45,889 nucleotides of DNA, from positions 1 through 45,889 of the forward strand of contig JAOUFN010000021.1 in the NCBI GenBank assembly GCA_029858285.1, read 5' to 3'. The notes beneath the pieces were generated by a model, which was not told the DNA's origin, made no database searches, and was given only the letters and a program-made list of their open reading frames with translations. Below are positions 7,276 through 16,351 of the stretch, one piece after another (positions within the stretch are counted from its first letter, which is position 1; each line of letters begins with the position of its first letter). The DNA is from Nitrospirota bacterium (GTDB lineage: Bacteria > Nitrospirota > JACRHL01). The position numbers were made by a program, and so were the translations under genes.

Positions 7276-8151
7276 CTACAGGGGGTGCGCCACCACCCGG
7301 TCGTCGTAGCGCAGGTCCACCTCGGTTCCCCGTTTGCCACCCATGTCCTGCAACTGGGGGCGCAACTGCTCCAGCCGCGCCAGCCGCCAGTCGTATCCGC
7401 CCTGATTACCCAGACGGATGCGCAGGCCATCGGACAGGAGCAGGGGGTCGCGCGGGTCGGTCAAATCCACGCTCACATCCGGCTTGCCCCAGGCGGCGGC
7501 CAGGTCCAGCGCCAGACGGATGCTGTCCGGGTCCACGCGGCTGCCGGGGGCCAGGCCGCGCAGGGGGACGCCGCTTACCGCCAGCAGCCCCTCTGCCTGC
7601 GACTCCCCCGCCTGCAGAAGGTCTGCCGGGCCGGGGTGGTCCAGCACCGCGCCCTCACCGTCCACCATCCAGCGAGGGGTGCCGCCGGCGTCGGTGAGCA
7701 GCAAGCGGGGGGTGCGTTCCCACACCCGGATGCTGAGGGTGGACGGGTAACTGCGGCGCACCGCCACGCGTTCCACCCAGGGGTGGGTGAGGAGCTGGCG
7801 CGAGACGGACTGCACGTCCAGTTCCGGCAGCGAGGCGTGTTTGGGCAGGTGCAGGCGGATGAGCAGTTGCCCCTCGGGGATGCGGGCGTTGCCGTTGATC
7901 TCGATGCGCTGCACCGTCAGCAGGCCGCGGCTGCGCAATTCGCCATAACCCCAGAACACTCCGGCCGCGAGCAGGACGGCGCAGGCCAGGCCGGAGGCCA
8001 GCAGCCAACGGCGGCGGCCCCGCCGGGACGGGACGGCGGGGGTGTCCGTGCGGGGGCGGCGGGCATCGTCCCGCGCGTCGACGCGGCGCACGTTGCGGCG
8101 TGCGTTCTGACGCGCCCCTTTCGGGGCTTTTCTGGTGGCCAGCACGGTCAT
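7276..8151 (-). CDS. ftsQ: Cell division protein FtsQ
   Basis: FtsQ is a bitopic inner-membrane protein that links the early division ring to FtsL/FtsB and the septal synthases. The 291-aa chain has a basic cytoplasmic N-terminus of about 45 residues, one membrane span (WLLASGLACAVLLAAGVFWG) and a periplasmic POTRA domain starting at VQRIEINGNARIPEGQLL, followed by the FtsQ beta domain with TLSIRVWERTPRLLL. It overlaps ddl by 4 bp upstream. The ddl-ftsQ-ftsA-ftsZ order is conserved in many Proteobacteria. Confidence 0.93.
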   Translation of the reverse strand: MTVLATRKAPKGARQNARRNVRRVDARDDARRPRTDTPAVPSRRGRRRWLLASGLACAVLLAAGVFWGYGELRSRGLLTVQRIEINGNARIPEGQLLIRLHLPKHASLPELDVQSVSRQLLTHPWVERVAVRRSYPSTLSIRVWERTPRLLLTDAGGTPRWMVDGEGAVLDHPGPADLLQAGESQAEGLLAVSGVPLRGLAPGSRVDPDSIRLALDLAAAWGKPDVSVDLTDPRDPLLLSDGLRIRLGNQGGYDWRLARLEQLRPQLQDMGGKRGTEVDLRYDDRVVAHPL

Positions 8152-9095
8152 GTCGCCGGGGCGCCGTCCAGCGTGGCGCCGTGCATCATGCGCCCGATGA
8201 GCTGTTCGAAGGAGACACCCACCGCTCTGGCGGCCTTGGGCAACAGGCTGGTGGGGGTCATGCCGGGGATGGTGTTGACCTCCAGCACCCAGGGGGACAA
8301 ATTGGCGTCCAGCATCACGTCCACCCGCGCCGCGCCGCGGCAGCCGAGGGCGGTGTAGGCCGCCACCGCCGCCTTGCTGACGGCCTCGGAGCAGCTTGCG
8401 GGCAGTTCGGCGGGCACCAGATAGCGGGTGCCGGAGTCTTTCTTGTACTTGGCTTCGAAGGTGAACATGCCCGCGGCGGCCACCACCTCGACGATCGGCA
8501 GCGGTTCGCCGTCCAGCACGCTCACCGTCACCTCGCGACCGGTCACGGCGGCCTCGGCATAGGCGCGGCTGTCCTGGGCAAAGGCTTCGCTCACGGCGGC
8601 GGCCAGCCCTGCGGCGTCCTTGACGTAGTGCACGCCGATGGACGAACCGCCGATCACCGGCTTGACCACCACCGGGTAGGGCAGGCGAATGCTGCCGGTG
8701 GCGGGGGTGAGCACTTCGTAGGCCGGAGTCGGCACGCCGAGGGCGGCCATCAACCGCTTGGTGGCTAGTTTATCGGCGGCGGCGGCGCTGGCGAGCACGC
8801 CGGAGCCGGTGTAGGGGATGCCCATCACCTCCAGCAGGCCCTGCACCGTGCCGTCCTCCCCCAGCCGCCCGTGCAGGGCGATGAAGGCGGCCTCCGGGGC
8901 CGCCTCGCGCAGCTTTTGCGGCAGGTCGTCGGCGGCGTCCACCTCGGTCACCCGGTACCCCAGGGAGCGCAGCGCCTCGGCAGCGGCGCGGCCACTGGTG
9001 AGGGAAATTTCCCGCTCGCTGGAGCGGCCGCCGAGGAGCACCGCCACATGGCGGAAGCGGAGGGGGGCAGAGCCTGTGCCGGGGCTATTGCTCAT
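8148..9095 (-). CDS. ddl: D-alanine--D-alanine ligase
   Basis: Ddl makes D-Ala-D-Ala, the end of the peptidoglycan stem peptide, with an ATP-grasp fold in the cytoplasm. The 315-aa length fits the DdlB type. Visible motifs are VLLGGRSSEREISLTSG at the N-terminus, LHGRLGEDGTVQGLLE, PVVVKPVIGGSSIGV (ATP-binding loop) and the C-terminal metal and substrate site LEVNTIPGMTPTSLLPKAA. The start overlaps the end of murB by 11 bp and the stop overlaps ftsQ by 4 bp. Confidence 0.96.
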   Translation of the reverse strand: MSNSPGTGSAPLRFRHVAVLLGGRSSEREISLTSGRAAAEALRSLGYRVTEVDAADDLPQKLREAAPEAAFIALHGRLGEDGTVQGLLEVMGIPYTGSGVLASAAAADKLATKRLMAALGVPTPAYEVLTPATGSIRLPYPVVVKPVIGGSSIGVHYVKDAAGLAAAVSEAFAQDSRAYAEAAVTGREVTVSVLDGEPLPIVEVVAAAGMFTFEAKYKKDSGTRYLVPAELPASCSEAVSKAAVAAYTALGCRGAARVDVMLDANLSPWVLEVNTIPGMTPTSLLPKAARAVGVSFEQLIGRMMHGATLDGAPAT

Positions 9096-10026
9096 GGTGT
9101 TTGTCCTCCCGGATCGGGTCCCGTCCGATGACTTTCACTTCCATCTCCAGGGTGACCCCGGCGTGTTCCTGCACGCGCTGGCGCACGCGCTCCACCAGGA
9201 TCATGACGTCGCTGGCGCGGGCCTTGCCCACGTTGACGATAAAATTGGCGTGGCGTCCGGAAACCACCGCGTCGCCCTGCTCCCACTCCTTGCATCCGGC
9301 GGCCTCGATGAGGCGCGCCGCGTAGTCGCCGGGCGGATTTTTGAAAAACGATCCGGCATTGGGGGTGAGAATCGGCTGGGTGCGCTCGCGGTAGGCGAGG
9401 TTTTCTTCCGTGACGCGGCGGATCTCCTGCTCGTCCCCGGCGCGCAGGGAGAACACAGCCGACAGCACGATGCCGTCGGGCAGGGCGGAAGTGCGGTAGC
9501 CCAGGCCCAGACGCTCCACCGGCAGGGTGATAAGGTCGCCATCCATGGTCACCATGTCCACGCACTCCAGGGAGTCGGACAGTTGCCCGCCGTGGGCGCC
9601 CGCGTTCATGCGCACCGCGCCGCCCACGGTGCCGGGGATGCCGGCGGCGAACTCCAGCCCGGTCAGCCCGCGGCGGGCCGCGTCGCGCACCAGACGCGGA
9701 AACGGCACGCCGGATTCGGCCACCAGGGTATCGGGGCCGATGGGGTTGATGGCGGTGCAGCGCGCCAGGCGGATCACCACTCCCTCGATGCCGCCGTCCC
9801 GCACCAGCAGGTTGGTGCCGTTGCCGACCACGGTGACCGGTGTCCCCAGGGCGCGGGCGCAGGCGAGCAGGCCGGGCACGGTGCGCACCGAGCGCGGGGT
9901 GACCAGATAGTCCGCCGGGCCGCCGATGCGCAGAGAAGTGTGGCGCGCCATGGGCTCGCGCTCCTTGACCTCGCCGAACACAGCCAGGGCGTCGGCGAAA
10001 CTGCCGCGTTGCGCCTCTGCGTTCAT
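9085..10026 (-). CDS. murB: UDP-N-acetylenolpyruvoylglucosamine reductase MurB
   Basis: MurB reduces UDP-GlcNAc-enolpyruvate to UDP-MurNAc using NADPH and bound FAD. The 313-aa chain shows the FAD-binding PCMH region (VVGNGTNLLVRDGGI near residue 70, GIPGTVGGAVRMNAGA near residue 130) and the active-site segment with the proton-donor serine, PNAGSFFKNP (about residue 235). The final glutamate is in LEMEVKVIGR. The GYRTSALPDG region and the overall length fit type II MurB, common in dcw clusters. It overlaps murC by 4 bp (ATGA). Confidence 0.95.
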   Translation of the reverse strand: MNAEAQRGSFADALAVFGEVKEREPMARHTSLRIGGPADYLVTPRSVRTVPGLLACARALGTPVTVVGNGTNLLVRDGGIEGVVIRLARCTAINPIGPDTLVAESGVPFPRLVRDAARRGLTGLEFAAGIPGTVGGAVRMNAGAHGGQLSDSLECVDMVTMDGDLITLPVERLGLGYRTSALPDGIVLSAVFSLRAGDEQEIRRVTEENLAYRERTQPILTPNAGSFFKNPPGDYAARLIEAAGCKEWEQGDAVVSGRHANFIVNVGKARASDVMILVERVRQRVQEHAGVTLEMEVKVIGRDPIREDKHHEQ

Positions 10027-11405
10027 GCTTCCCCCTTGCGGGCGGCGAGAAACGCCGGGCCCAGTTTCACCACGTCGCCCGCCCCCAGGGTGAGGATCAC
10101 GTCCCCGGACTGGGCCTGGCTGGCCAGATGCTCCAGCACCGCCGCGTGGTCCGGAACCAGGTGTGCGTCGCGGTGGCCGCAGGCGCGGATCTGGTCCAGC
10201 AGGGCGGCACTGGTGATGCCTTCGATGGGGGCCTCGCCGGCCGGATAGATGTCCATCAGCAGCAGGCGATCGGCACTGTGGAAGGCGCGGGCGAAGGCTT
10301 CCATCTGGTCACGGGTGCGGGTGTAGCGGTGGGGCTGGAAAATCACCAGCAGGCGGTGATCGGGAAAACTCTCGCGGGCGGCGGACAGGGTGGCGCGCAC
10401 CTCGGTGGGGTGGTGTCCATAGTCGTCCACCACGATGATGCCATCCGTCTCGCCCTTGCGCTCGAAGCGGCGGCCGACACCGGAAAAACCCGCCAGCGAG
10501 GTGCGGATGGCGTCCAGCGAAATGCCCAGTTCCAGCCCGGCGCAGATGGCGGCCATGGCGTTCTGGGCGTTGTGGCGGCCGGTGAGGGGGATGCGAAAGA
10601 CGCCCAGGGGCTGGCCCCGGAAGCTCACCTCCCAGTGGGCGCCTTTGGTGTTCAACTCCAGCTTGTCGCCGCGCATGTCGGACTGACGGTTGAAGCCGTA
10701 GGTGATGGTGCGCTTGTGCACGTGGGGCATCAACGCCTGCACCTCGGGGTCGTCCAGACACAGGATGGCGGCGCCGTAGAACGGCACCTTGTTGGCGAAG
10801 TCGGCGAACGCCTTGCGAATGGCGTCCATGTCGGCGTAAAAGTCCAGATGTTCCCGGTCCAGGTTGGTGATCACGGCCAGGGACGGCGACAGTTTGAGGA
10901 ACGAGCCGTCCGACTCGTCGGCCTCGGCCACCATGTACTGGCCGTTGCCAAGCTTGGCGGAGGAGCCGTACTGGTTGAGGCGGCCGCCGATCACCACGGT
11001 GGGGTCCAGCCCGCCCTGCCCCAGCACGGTGGCCACCAGACTGGTGGTGGTGGTTTTGCCGTGGGCGCCGGCGATGGCCACGCCGTACTTCATGCGCATC
11101 AATTCCGCCAGCATCTCGGCGCGCTGGATGACGGGGATGCCGCGCTCCCGCGCCGCCACCAGTTCCACGTTGGCGGCCTTGACGGCGCTGGAGACCACCA
11201 CCACCTGGGCATCCACCAGGTTGTCGGCGCTGTGGCCGGTGTAGACTTTGCCTCCCAGGGAGGCCAGCCGGCGCGTTACCTCGGTGTCGGCCAGGTCGGA
11301 GCCGGAAACCCGGTAGCCCTGGTTGATGAGCACCTCGGCGATGCCGTTCATGCCGGAACCGCCGATGCCAATGAAGTGAATGTGCTGGATGTTATGAAAT
11401 TTCAT
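10023..11405 (-). CDS. murC: UDP-N-acetylmuramate--L-alanine ligase MurC
   Basis: MurC adds L-alanine to UDP-MurNAc, the first amino acid of the stem peptide. The 460-aa Mur ligase shows an N-terminal Rossmann motif HFIGIGGSGMNGIAEVL, the ATP-binding loop AGAHGKTTTTSLVATVL (about residues 112-128), the central VTNLDREHLDFY-like segment (ITNLDREHLDFYADM), and VVDDYGHHPTEV near residue 325. The start lies 9 bp after the murG stop; the end overlaps murB by 4 bp. Confidence 0.97.
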   Translation of the reverse strand: MKFHNIQHIHFIGIGGSGMNGIAEVLINQGYRVSGSDLADTEVTRRLASLGGKVYTGHSADNLVDAQVVVVSSAVKAANVELVAARERGIPVIQRAEMLAELMRMKYGVAIAGAHGKTTTTSLVATVLGQGGLDPTVVIGGRLNQYGSSAKLGNGQYMVAEADESDGSFLKLSPSLAVITNLDREHLDFYADMDAIRKAFADFANKVPFYGAAILCLDDPEVQALMPHVHKRTITYGFNRQSDMRGDKLELNTKGAHWEVSFRGQPLGVFRIPLTGRHNAQNAMAAICAGLELGISLDAIRTSLAGFSGVGRRFERKGETDGIIVVDDYGHHPTEVRATLSAARESFPDHRLLVIFQPHRYTRTRDQMEAFARAFHSADRLLLMDIYPAGEAPIEGITSAALLDQIRACGHRDAHLVPDHAAVLEHLASQAQSGDVILTLGAGDVVKLGPAFLAARKGEA

Positions 11406-11414
11406 TGGGTTCTA

Positions 11415-12578
11415 TCAGCCAGATATGTCGCCGGACGAACCGCCGGACGAACCGCCGGAGGGCGTTGGAGACGACGTTGGAGACGAATCGGGGGCGGCGT
11501 GCCCCGCCGCGCGGGCGATTTCGAGGCACTCGCCCACGATGCGGGCGGCGGCATCGGGCCGTCCCAAAGCCAGGGCCGCCTTTGCCATTGTAGCCCGAGC
11601 CGCCGCGTCGCGGAGCAGGGGGGTCACGGTGGCGGCCAGCCGCTCCGGGGTGAGGTCCTTTTGCTCCAGCAGTATCGCGGCATTGGCATCGGCCAAAGCC
11701 AGTGCGTTGGCGCGCTGGTGGTCGTGGGTGGCGTGGGGGTACGGGATGAGGATGGACGGCTTGCCCAGCGCGGTGATCTCCGCCAGCGAGGTGGCCCCGG
11801 CGCGGGCGATTACCACATCGGCCCGGGCATAGGCGGCGCCCATGTCGTCGATGAACGCCAGCACCCGCACCCGTTCCCCGTAGCGGCGCACGGCGCTTTC
11901 CATGCGGCCCTGATCGCGTTCGCCGGTTTGCAGGGTGACGGTGAGGCCCGGCAGCGCCTCGAACAGGGCGTCCAGAGCGTCTACCAGCGCGCCGTTGATG
12001 GCCTGCGCCCCCTGACTGCCGCCGAATACCAGCAAGTGGGGGGCGTCCGTGGCGGCCTTGAGCGGCGCGCGTAACAACTCGGCGCGTACCGGATTGCCCG
12101 CCACCGAAAACCGCCCGCCGCGAAAATGGGTGCGGGCGGCGTCAAAGGCCAGAAAGACCCGGTCCACCGAGGGGCCGAACACCCGGTTGGTGACGCCGGG
12201 GATGGCGTTCTGTTCCATGATGACGCGGGGGATGCGGCGCAACCCGGCCACGAACAGGATCGGCGCCGAGGCGTAACCGCCCACGCCCACCACCAGGTCG
12301 GGACGAAATTCCGACACGATGCGCCAGGCGGCGGCGAAGGCCGACGGCAGCACCGCCAGCGCCAAAAGGCGGCGCACCAGCCCGACGCGGATCATGCCCA
12401 TCACCGGCAGCACATACAGGTGATAACCGTGTTTGGGCACCACCCGCGCCTCCAGCCCGTGGGCGGTTCCGGCAAAGGCCACCTGCGCCTGCGGCACGCT
12501 GTCGCGGAACGCCGCAGCCACCGCAAGGCCGGGGAACAGGTGTCCGCCGGTGCCGCCGCCTGCGATCAACACGTTCAT
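11415..12578 (-). CDS. murG: Lipid II synthase MurG (GlcNAc transferase)
   Basis: MurG transfers GlcNAc to lipid I on the inner face of the inner membrane, completing lipid II. This GT28-family protein has the N-terminal glycine-rich motif IAGGGTGGHLFPGLAVA, the second motif VFGGSQGAQAING near residue 195, and the donor-site segment VIARAGATSLAEITALGKPSILIP near residue 270 (given in parts). At 387 aa it is longer than usual because of a roughly 27-residue tail of Ser, Pro, Gly and Thr, encoded by two 12-bp tandem duplications. The start overlaps ftsW by 4 bp. Confidence 0.96.
   Translation of the reverse strand: MNVLIAGGGTGGHLFPGLAVAAAFRDSVPQAQVAFAGTAHGLEARVVPKHGYHLYVLPVMGMIRVGLVRRLLALAVLPSAFAAAWRIVSEFRPDLVVGVGGYASAPILFVAGLRRIPRVIMEQNAIPGVTNRVFGPSVDRVFLAFDAARTHFRGGRFSVAGNPVRAELLRAPLKAATDAPHLLVFGGSQGAQAINGALVDALDALFEALPGLTVTLQTGERDQGRMESAVRRYGERVRVLAFIDDMGAAYARADVVIARAGATSLAEITALGKPSILIPYPHATHDHQRANALALADANAAILLEQKDLTPERLAATVTPLLRDAAARATMAKAALALGRPDAAARIVGECLEIARAAGHAAPDSSPTSSPTPSGGSSGGSSGDISG
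11429..11487. repeat. Two 12-bp in-frame tandem repeats at murG 3' end
   Basis: CGCCGGACGAAC occurs at 11429-11440 and 11441-11452, with a partial third copy. GTTGGAGACGAC at 11464-11475 is followed by a copy with one change at 11476-11487. Both keep the reading frame and encode the low-complexity tail of MurG, consistent with slippage. Confidence 0.85.
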
Positions 12579-13729
12579 GCGGCCGCCGCCCGGCCGGAGC
12601 GGCCCTTGGAGATGTTGATCAGCACGCCGGTGGCAAACAGGCTTACCAGAAGCGCCGAGCCGCCGTAGCTGACGAAGGGCAACGGCAACCCCTTGTTGGG
12701 CAGCACCCCCACCGCCACGCCCATGTTGATGAGCGCCTGCAACACGATCATCAACGTCAGGGCCAGTGCCAGGTAACGCCCGAACGGCTCCTGGGCGGAG
12801 CGGGAGATCACCAGTCCGCGCCAGGCGAACAGCAGAAACAGGAACAGGATACCGAGGGCGCCGATCAGCCCCAGCTCCTCGCCGATCACCGCATAGATGA
12901 AATCGGTGTGGGGTTCGGGCAGGAAGAACAGCTTTTGCCGTCCCTCACCCAGCCCCACTCCGGTTATGCCGCCGGAGCCGAAGGCGAGGAACGACTGCAC
13001 CACCTGAAAGCCGGAGCCGGTGGCGTCGGCCCACGGATCGAGGTAGGAGGTCAGGCGCGTCAGACGGTACGGCTCCAGCCACACGGCGAACGCGAAGGCG
13101 CCCACCGCCAGCAGGACAAGCGGCAGCACAAAGCGCCAGCCGATGCCGCCCACGAACAGCAAACAGCCGGCCACCGCGGCAATGGCCACGGCGTTGCCCA
13201 GATCGGGCTCCGCCACGATCAGCGCCAGCACCGTGCCCAGCACCAGCACCGGGCGCACCACCGTGACCACCTTGCAGCGGCGCAGGGCGGCGCCGTGGTT
13301 GGTGAGGTAGGCGGCAATGTAGGCGGCGCACACGAATTTGGCCAGCTCCGAGGCCTGGATATTGAACCCCCCGGCCCCCAGCCAGCGGCGCGCCCCTCCG
13401 GCGCTGATGCCGATGCCGGGCACCAGGGTGGCGGCCAGCGCCACCAGAATGCCCAGCATCATCAGGGGCACCGCGGGCTTCCACAGGCGGTAGTTGATGA
13501 GCAGGCCGAGCAGCAGCCCGCACAGCCCAATGCCCGCCCACATCAACTGGCGCATGGCGAAGTGCCAACTGCTGCCATAGGTGGACATGGCGCGCGGGGC
13601 GCTGGCGGAATAAATCATCACCAGACCGACGGCGAGCAGGGTCACGGTGATGGCCGGAATCCACGGGTCAACGGGCATCATCTTGCCCCTGGCGCGGGTG
13701 CTGCCGCTGTCGGATGCAGCGCGGCTCAT
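12575..13729 (-). CDS. ftsW: Septal peptidoglycan polymerase FtsW
   Basis: FtsW is the SEDS-family glycosyltransferase that polymerises lipid II at the septum together with FtsI. The 384-aa chain has about ten membrane spans, with the SEDS features SSWHFAMRQLMWAGIG early, the large periplasmic loop containing FLPEPHTDFIYAVIGEELG, and the C-terminal signature GLPLPFVSYGGSALL. The product starts with a short basic cytoplasmic segment. It overlaps murD and murG by 4 bp each, indicating tight coupling of precursor synthesis and polymerisation genes. Confidence 0.96.
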   Translation of the reverse strand: MSRAASDSGSTRARGKMMPVDPWIPAITVTLLAVGLVMIYSASAPRAMSTYGSSWHFAMRQLMWAGIGLCGLLLGLLINYRLWKPAVPLMMLGILVALAATLVPGIGISAGGARRWLGAGGFNIQASELAKFVCAAYIAAYLTNHGAALRRCKVVTVVRPVLVLGTVLALIVAEPDLGNAVAIAAVAGCLLFVGGIGWRFVLPLVLLAVGAFAFAVWLEPYRLTRLTSYLDPWADATGSGFQVVQSFLAFGSGGITGVGLGEGRQKLFFLPEPHTDFIYAVIGEELGLIGALGILFLFLLFAWRGLVISRSAQEPFGRYLALALTLMIVLQALINMGVAVGVLPNKGLPLPFVSYGGSALLVSLFATGVLINISKGRSGRAAAA

Positions 13730-15255
13730 GACCCCTCCCGTACCCAGGCGCGGAACGAATCGCCTCGGTGCACATAGTTGCGGAACTCGTCAAAGCTGGC
13801 GCACGCGGGAGACATCAGCACCGTGTCGCCGGGGGCGGCGCTGGCGCGGGCGAGTTTGACCGCCTCGCGCAGGGATTCGGCGATTTCCAGATTGGGGTAG
13901 CCCTGCAGGACGATGCGGAATTTTTCCGCCGCCTCACCGAACAGGATCACCTGGCGGGTGTGCAGGAACACGTGTTCGCGCAGGGAAAACAGGTCGCTGC
14001 CCTTGTCGCGCCCGCCCAGCAGCAGGATCACCGGCCCCTTCTGGCCGTCCAGCGCCTTGATCACCGAGGCCGGGTTGGTGGCCTTGGAGTCGTTGATCCA
14101 GGTGACGCCGTCGTCGCTGGGGACCACCTCCATGCGGTGCGCCAGAGCGGTGAACGAGGACAGCCCCCTGGCGATGACCGGCACCGGGCAGCCCGCCAGC
14201 AGGCAGGCGGCGGCAGCGGCCTGGGCGTTTTCCACGTTGTGGGTGCCAAGGATTTTCAGGTCGGTCACCGGGCACACCGGCACGTCCCGCCCGCCGCTGC
14301 GCACGGTGATGACGCCGTCCGCCACACGCACCCCGTCCAGCAGGGGCTTGCCCGCCCCGGTCTGGACGTTGAACAGCACCGGGCTGGCGCCCTTCAGATA
14401 GTGCCCGGTGACCAGTTCGGTGCCGGCGTCGGCGTGGTTGAGCAGGGCAAAGCCGCCCTTCATGTAGTCGAAGATGTGGAACTTGGCGCGGTAGTAGTCG
14501 GCCACACTGGCGTAGCGGTCCAGATGGTCCGGGGCCAGGTTGAGCAGCACCGCGATGCGCGGGCTGAGGGTGCGGATGGACTCGAGCTGGAAGCTGGACA
14601 ACTCCACCACCAGGAAATCCCACGGCGTATCGGACAGTGCGGCGGCGGCCAGGGGATCCCCCAGGTTGCCGCCGGTGAACACGTGGGGTTTCCAGCCCGA
14701 CAGGATGTGGCCGACGAGGCTGGTCACCGTGCTCTTGCCGTTGGTGCCGGTGATGCCGATGAGGGGCGCGGTCAAAAAACGCGAGGCCAGCTCGATCTCG
14801 CCGATCAGCTCTACCCCGGCGTCGAGCGCCGCCTGCACCGCCGGGTGGCTGCGGGGCACGCCGGGAGACAGCACGATCAGTTCGGCGTTTTCGAGGGCCC
14901 GGGCAGGCTGGCCGAGGATAAATTGCACCCCTTCCGGCAGCTCGCGGGCGGCGGACAGGGCGGCGTCGCCGCTGGCGTCATCGGTTATGGTCACCCTGGC
15001 GCCCTCGCGCAGCAGCAGGCGGGCGGCGGCGCGGCCACTGGCCCCCAGCCCGAACACCGTCACGCGCCTGCCGGCAAGCGCGAGGGGTTTCGGGCCGGGG
15101 GCGGTGGCGGCGGCGGAAGATGGGCCATCCATGGCCCGGGCCGTATGGCTGCCTTCCGTGGCGCAGCCGCCGGACGGCACTACCGGGGTGTTCCCGGCCG
15201 CGCCGCCCACAGTCCGCTTCCTGAACCATCCGAACATGTCGAGCGCGCCGAACAT
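13726..15255 (-). CDS. murD: UDP-MurNAc-L-Ala--D-Glu ligase MurD, extended N-terminus
   Basis: MurD adds D-glutamate to UDP-MurNAc-L-alanine. The Mur ligase core begins at residue about 60 with LAGRRVTVFGLGASGRA, followed by the ATP loop GITGTNGKSTVTSLVGH, the central LNLAPDHLDRY and WINDSKATNPASV. The total of 509 aa is roughly 60 more than typical MurD because of a leader rich in Gly, Ala, Ser and Pro. I kept the ATG at 15255 because a GGGGGA site precedes it and no internal start has one; a start at 15132 is the alternative. The gene follows mraY by 18 bp and overlaps ftsW by 4 bp. Confidence 0.94.
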   Translation of the reverse strand: MFGALDMFGWFRKRTVGGAAGNTPVVPSGGCATEGSHTARAMDGPSSAAATAPGPKPLALAGRRVTVFGLGASGRAAARLLLREGARVTITDDASGDAALSAARELPEGVQFILGQPARALENAELIVLSPGVPRSHPAVQAALDAGVELIGEIELASRFLTAPLIGITGTNGKSTVTSLVGHILSGWKPHVFTGGNLGDPLAAAALSDTPWDFLVVELSSFQLESIRTLSPRIAVLLNLAPDHLDRYASVADYYRAKFHIFDYMKGGFALLNHADAGTELVTGHYLKGASPVLFNVQTGAGKPLLDGVRVADGVITVRSGGRDVPVCPVTDLKILGTHNVENAQAAAAACLLAGCPVPVIARGLSSFTALAHRMEVVPSDDGVTWINDSKATNPASVIKALDGQKGPVILLLGGRDKGSDLFSLREHVFLHTRQVILFGEAAEKFRIVLQGYPNLEIAESLREAVKLARASAAPGDTVLMSPACASFDEFRNYVHRGDSFRAWVREGS

Positions 15256-15273
15256 GTCTGTCTCATCCCCCCG

Positions 15274-16350
15274 TCAACGCAGTTTGAGGGTGGAAAGGGC
15301 CAAAAGGGCGAGCACGATGGAGATGATCCAGAAGCGCACGATGATTTTTGGCTCCTGCCACCCCTTCAACTCGAAGTGGTGGTGGATGGGGGACATCAAA
15401 AAAATGCGCTTGCGGGTCATCTTGAAATAGCCCACCTGCAGGATCACCGAAATGGTCTCCAGCACAAAAATGCCGCCCACCAGCACCAGCAGCAACTCGT
15501 GCTTGGAGGCCACGGCGATGGCGCCCAGCGCCGCGCCCAGGGGCAGGGAACCGACGTCGCCCATGAACACCGATGCCGGGTAGGTGTTGAACCACAAAAA
15601 GCCCATGGCCGCCCCCACCATGGCGCCGCACACGATGGCCATTTCGCCGCTGCCGGGGATGTAGGGGATTTGCAGGTAACCGGCAAAACGCGCGTGGCCC
15701 GACAGATAACTGACCAGCAAGTAGGTGGCGGCGGCGATCATCACCGGGCCGATGGCCAGCCCGTCCAGCCCGTCGGTGAGGTTCACCGCGTTGCTGGCGC
15801 CGACGATGACCAGCATGGTGAAGGGCACGAACAGGATGCCCAGATCGGGGTGCAGGCCTTTTAAAAACGGCACCGTCAAGTGGGTGTCGAAGCCCGCCAC
15901 GCGGTACAGGTAGACCGCGACGATGCCCGCCACCAGACATTGCAGGAGGAATTTGTAGCGCCCCGCCAGCCCCTTGGGGTTCTTTTTGATGACCTTCAGG
16001 TAGTCGTCCCAGAAACCGATGGCGCCAAAACCCACCACCGTGGTCAGCAGCACCCACACATAGGGATTGGCCAGGTCCGCCCACAGCAGGGTGGGGACGA
16101 TGATGGCGAACAGGATCAGCACGCCGCCCATGGTGGGGGTGCCGCGCTTCACATAGTGGCGCTCCGGTCCCTCCTGGCGAACCGGCTGGCCGATCTGGTA
16201 GTCGGACAGTGTGCGGATCAGCCACGGCCCCATCAGAAACGAGATCACCAGCGCCGTCAGCACCGAGTAGATGGTGCGGAAGGTGATGTATTTGAAGACG
16301 TTGAAAACGGCGTAATCGGTGCTTAGTGGCACCAGCAGGTGGTACAGCAT
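15274..16350 (-). CDS. mraY: Phospho-MurNAc-pentapeptide transferase MraY
   Basis: MraY attaches UDP-MurNAc-pentapeptide to undecaprenyl phosphate, making lipid I in the inner membrane. The 358-aa length is standard. Visible motifs include the early segment KRGTPTMGG, the catalytic loop [29 protein letters not shown], and the C-terminal cytoplasmic [14 protein letters not shown]. About ten hydrophobic spans are seen. The ATG at 16350 gives the family N-terminus MLYHLL; it lies one base after the murF stop codon. Confidence 0.96.
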   Translation of the reverse strand: MLYHLLVPLSTDYAVFNVFKYITFRTIYSVLTALVISFLMGPWLIRTLSDYQIGQPVRQEGPERHYVKRGTPTMGGVLILFAIIVPTLLWADLANPYVWVLLTTVVGFGAIGFWDDYLKVIKKNPKGLAGRYKFLLQCLVAGIVAVYLYRVAGFDTHLTVPFLKGLHPDLGILFVPFTMLVIVGASNAVNLTDGLDGLAIGPVMIAAATYLLVSYLSGHARFAGYLQIPYIPGSGEMAIVCGAMVGAAMGFLWFNTYPASVFMGDVGSLPLGAALGAIAVASKHELLLVLVGGIFVLETISVILQVGYFKMTRKRIFLMSPIHHHFELKGWQEPKIIVRFWIISIVLALLALSTLKLR

Positions 16351-16351
16351 G

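Noticed and set aside
5791-8358. A long plus-strand frame (855 codons) opposite ftsA and ftsQ
   Set aside because: It is a shadow of well-identified genes, with His/Gly/Gln-rich composition and no ribosome-binding site.
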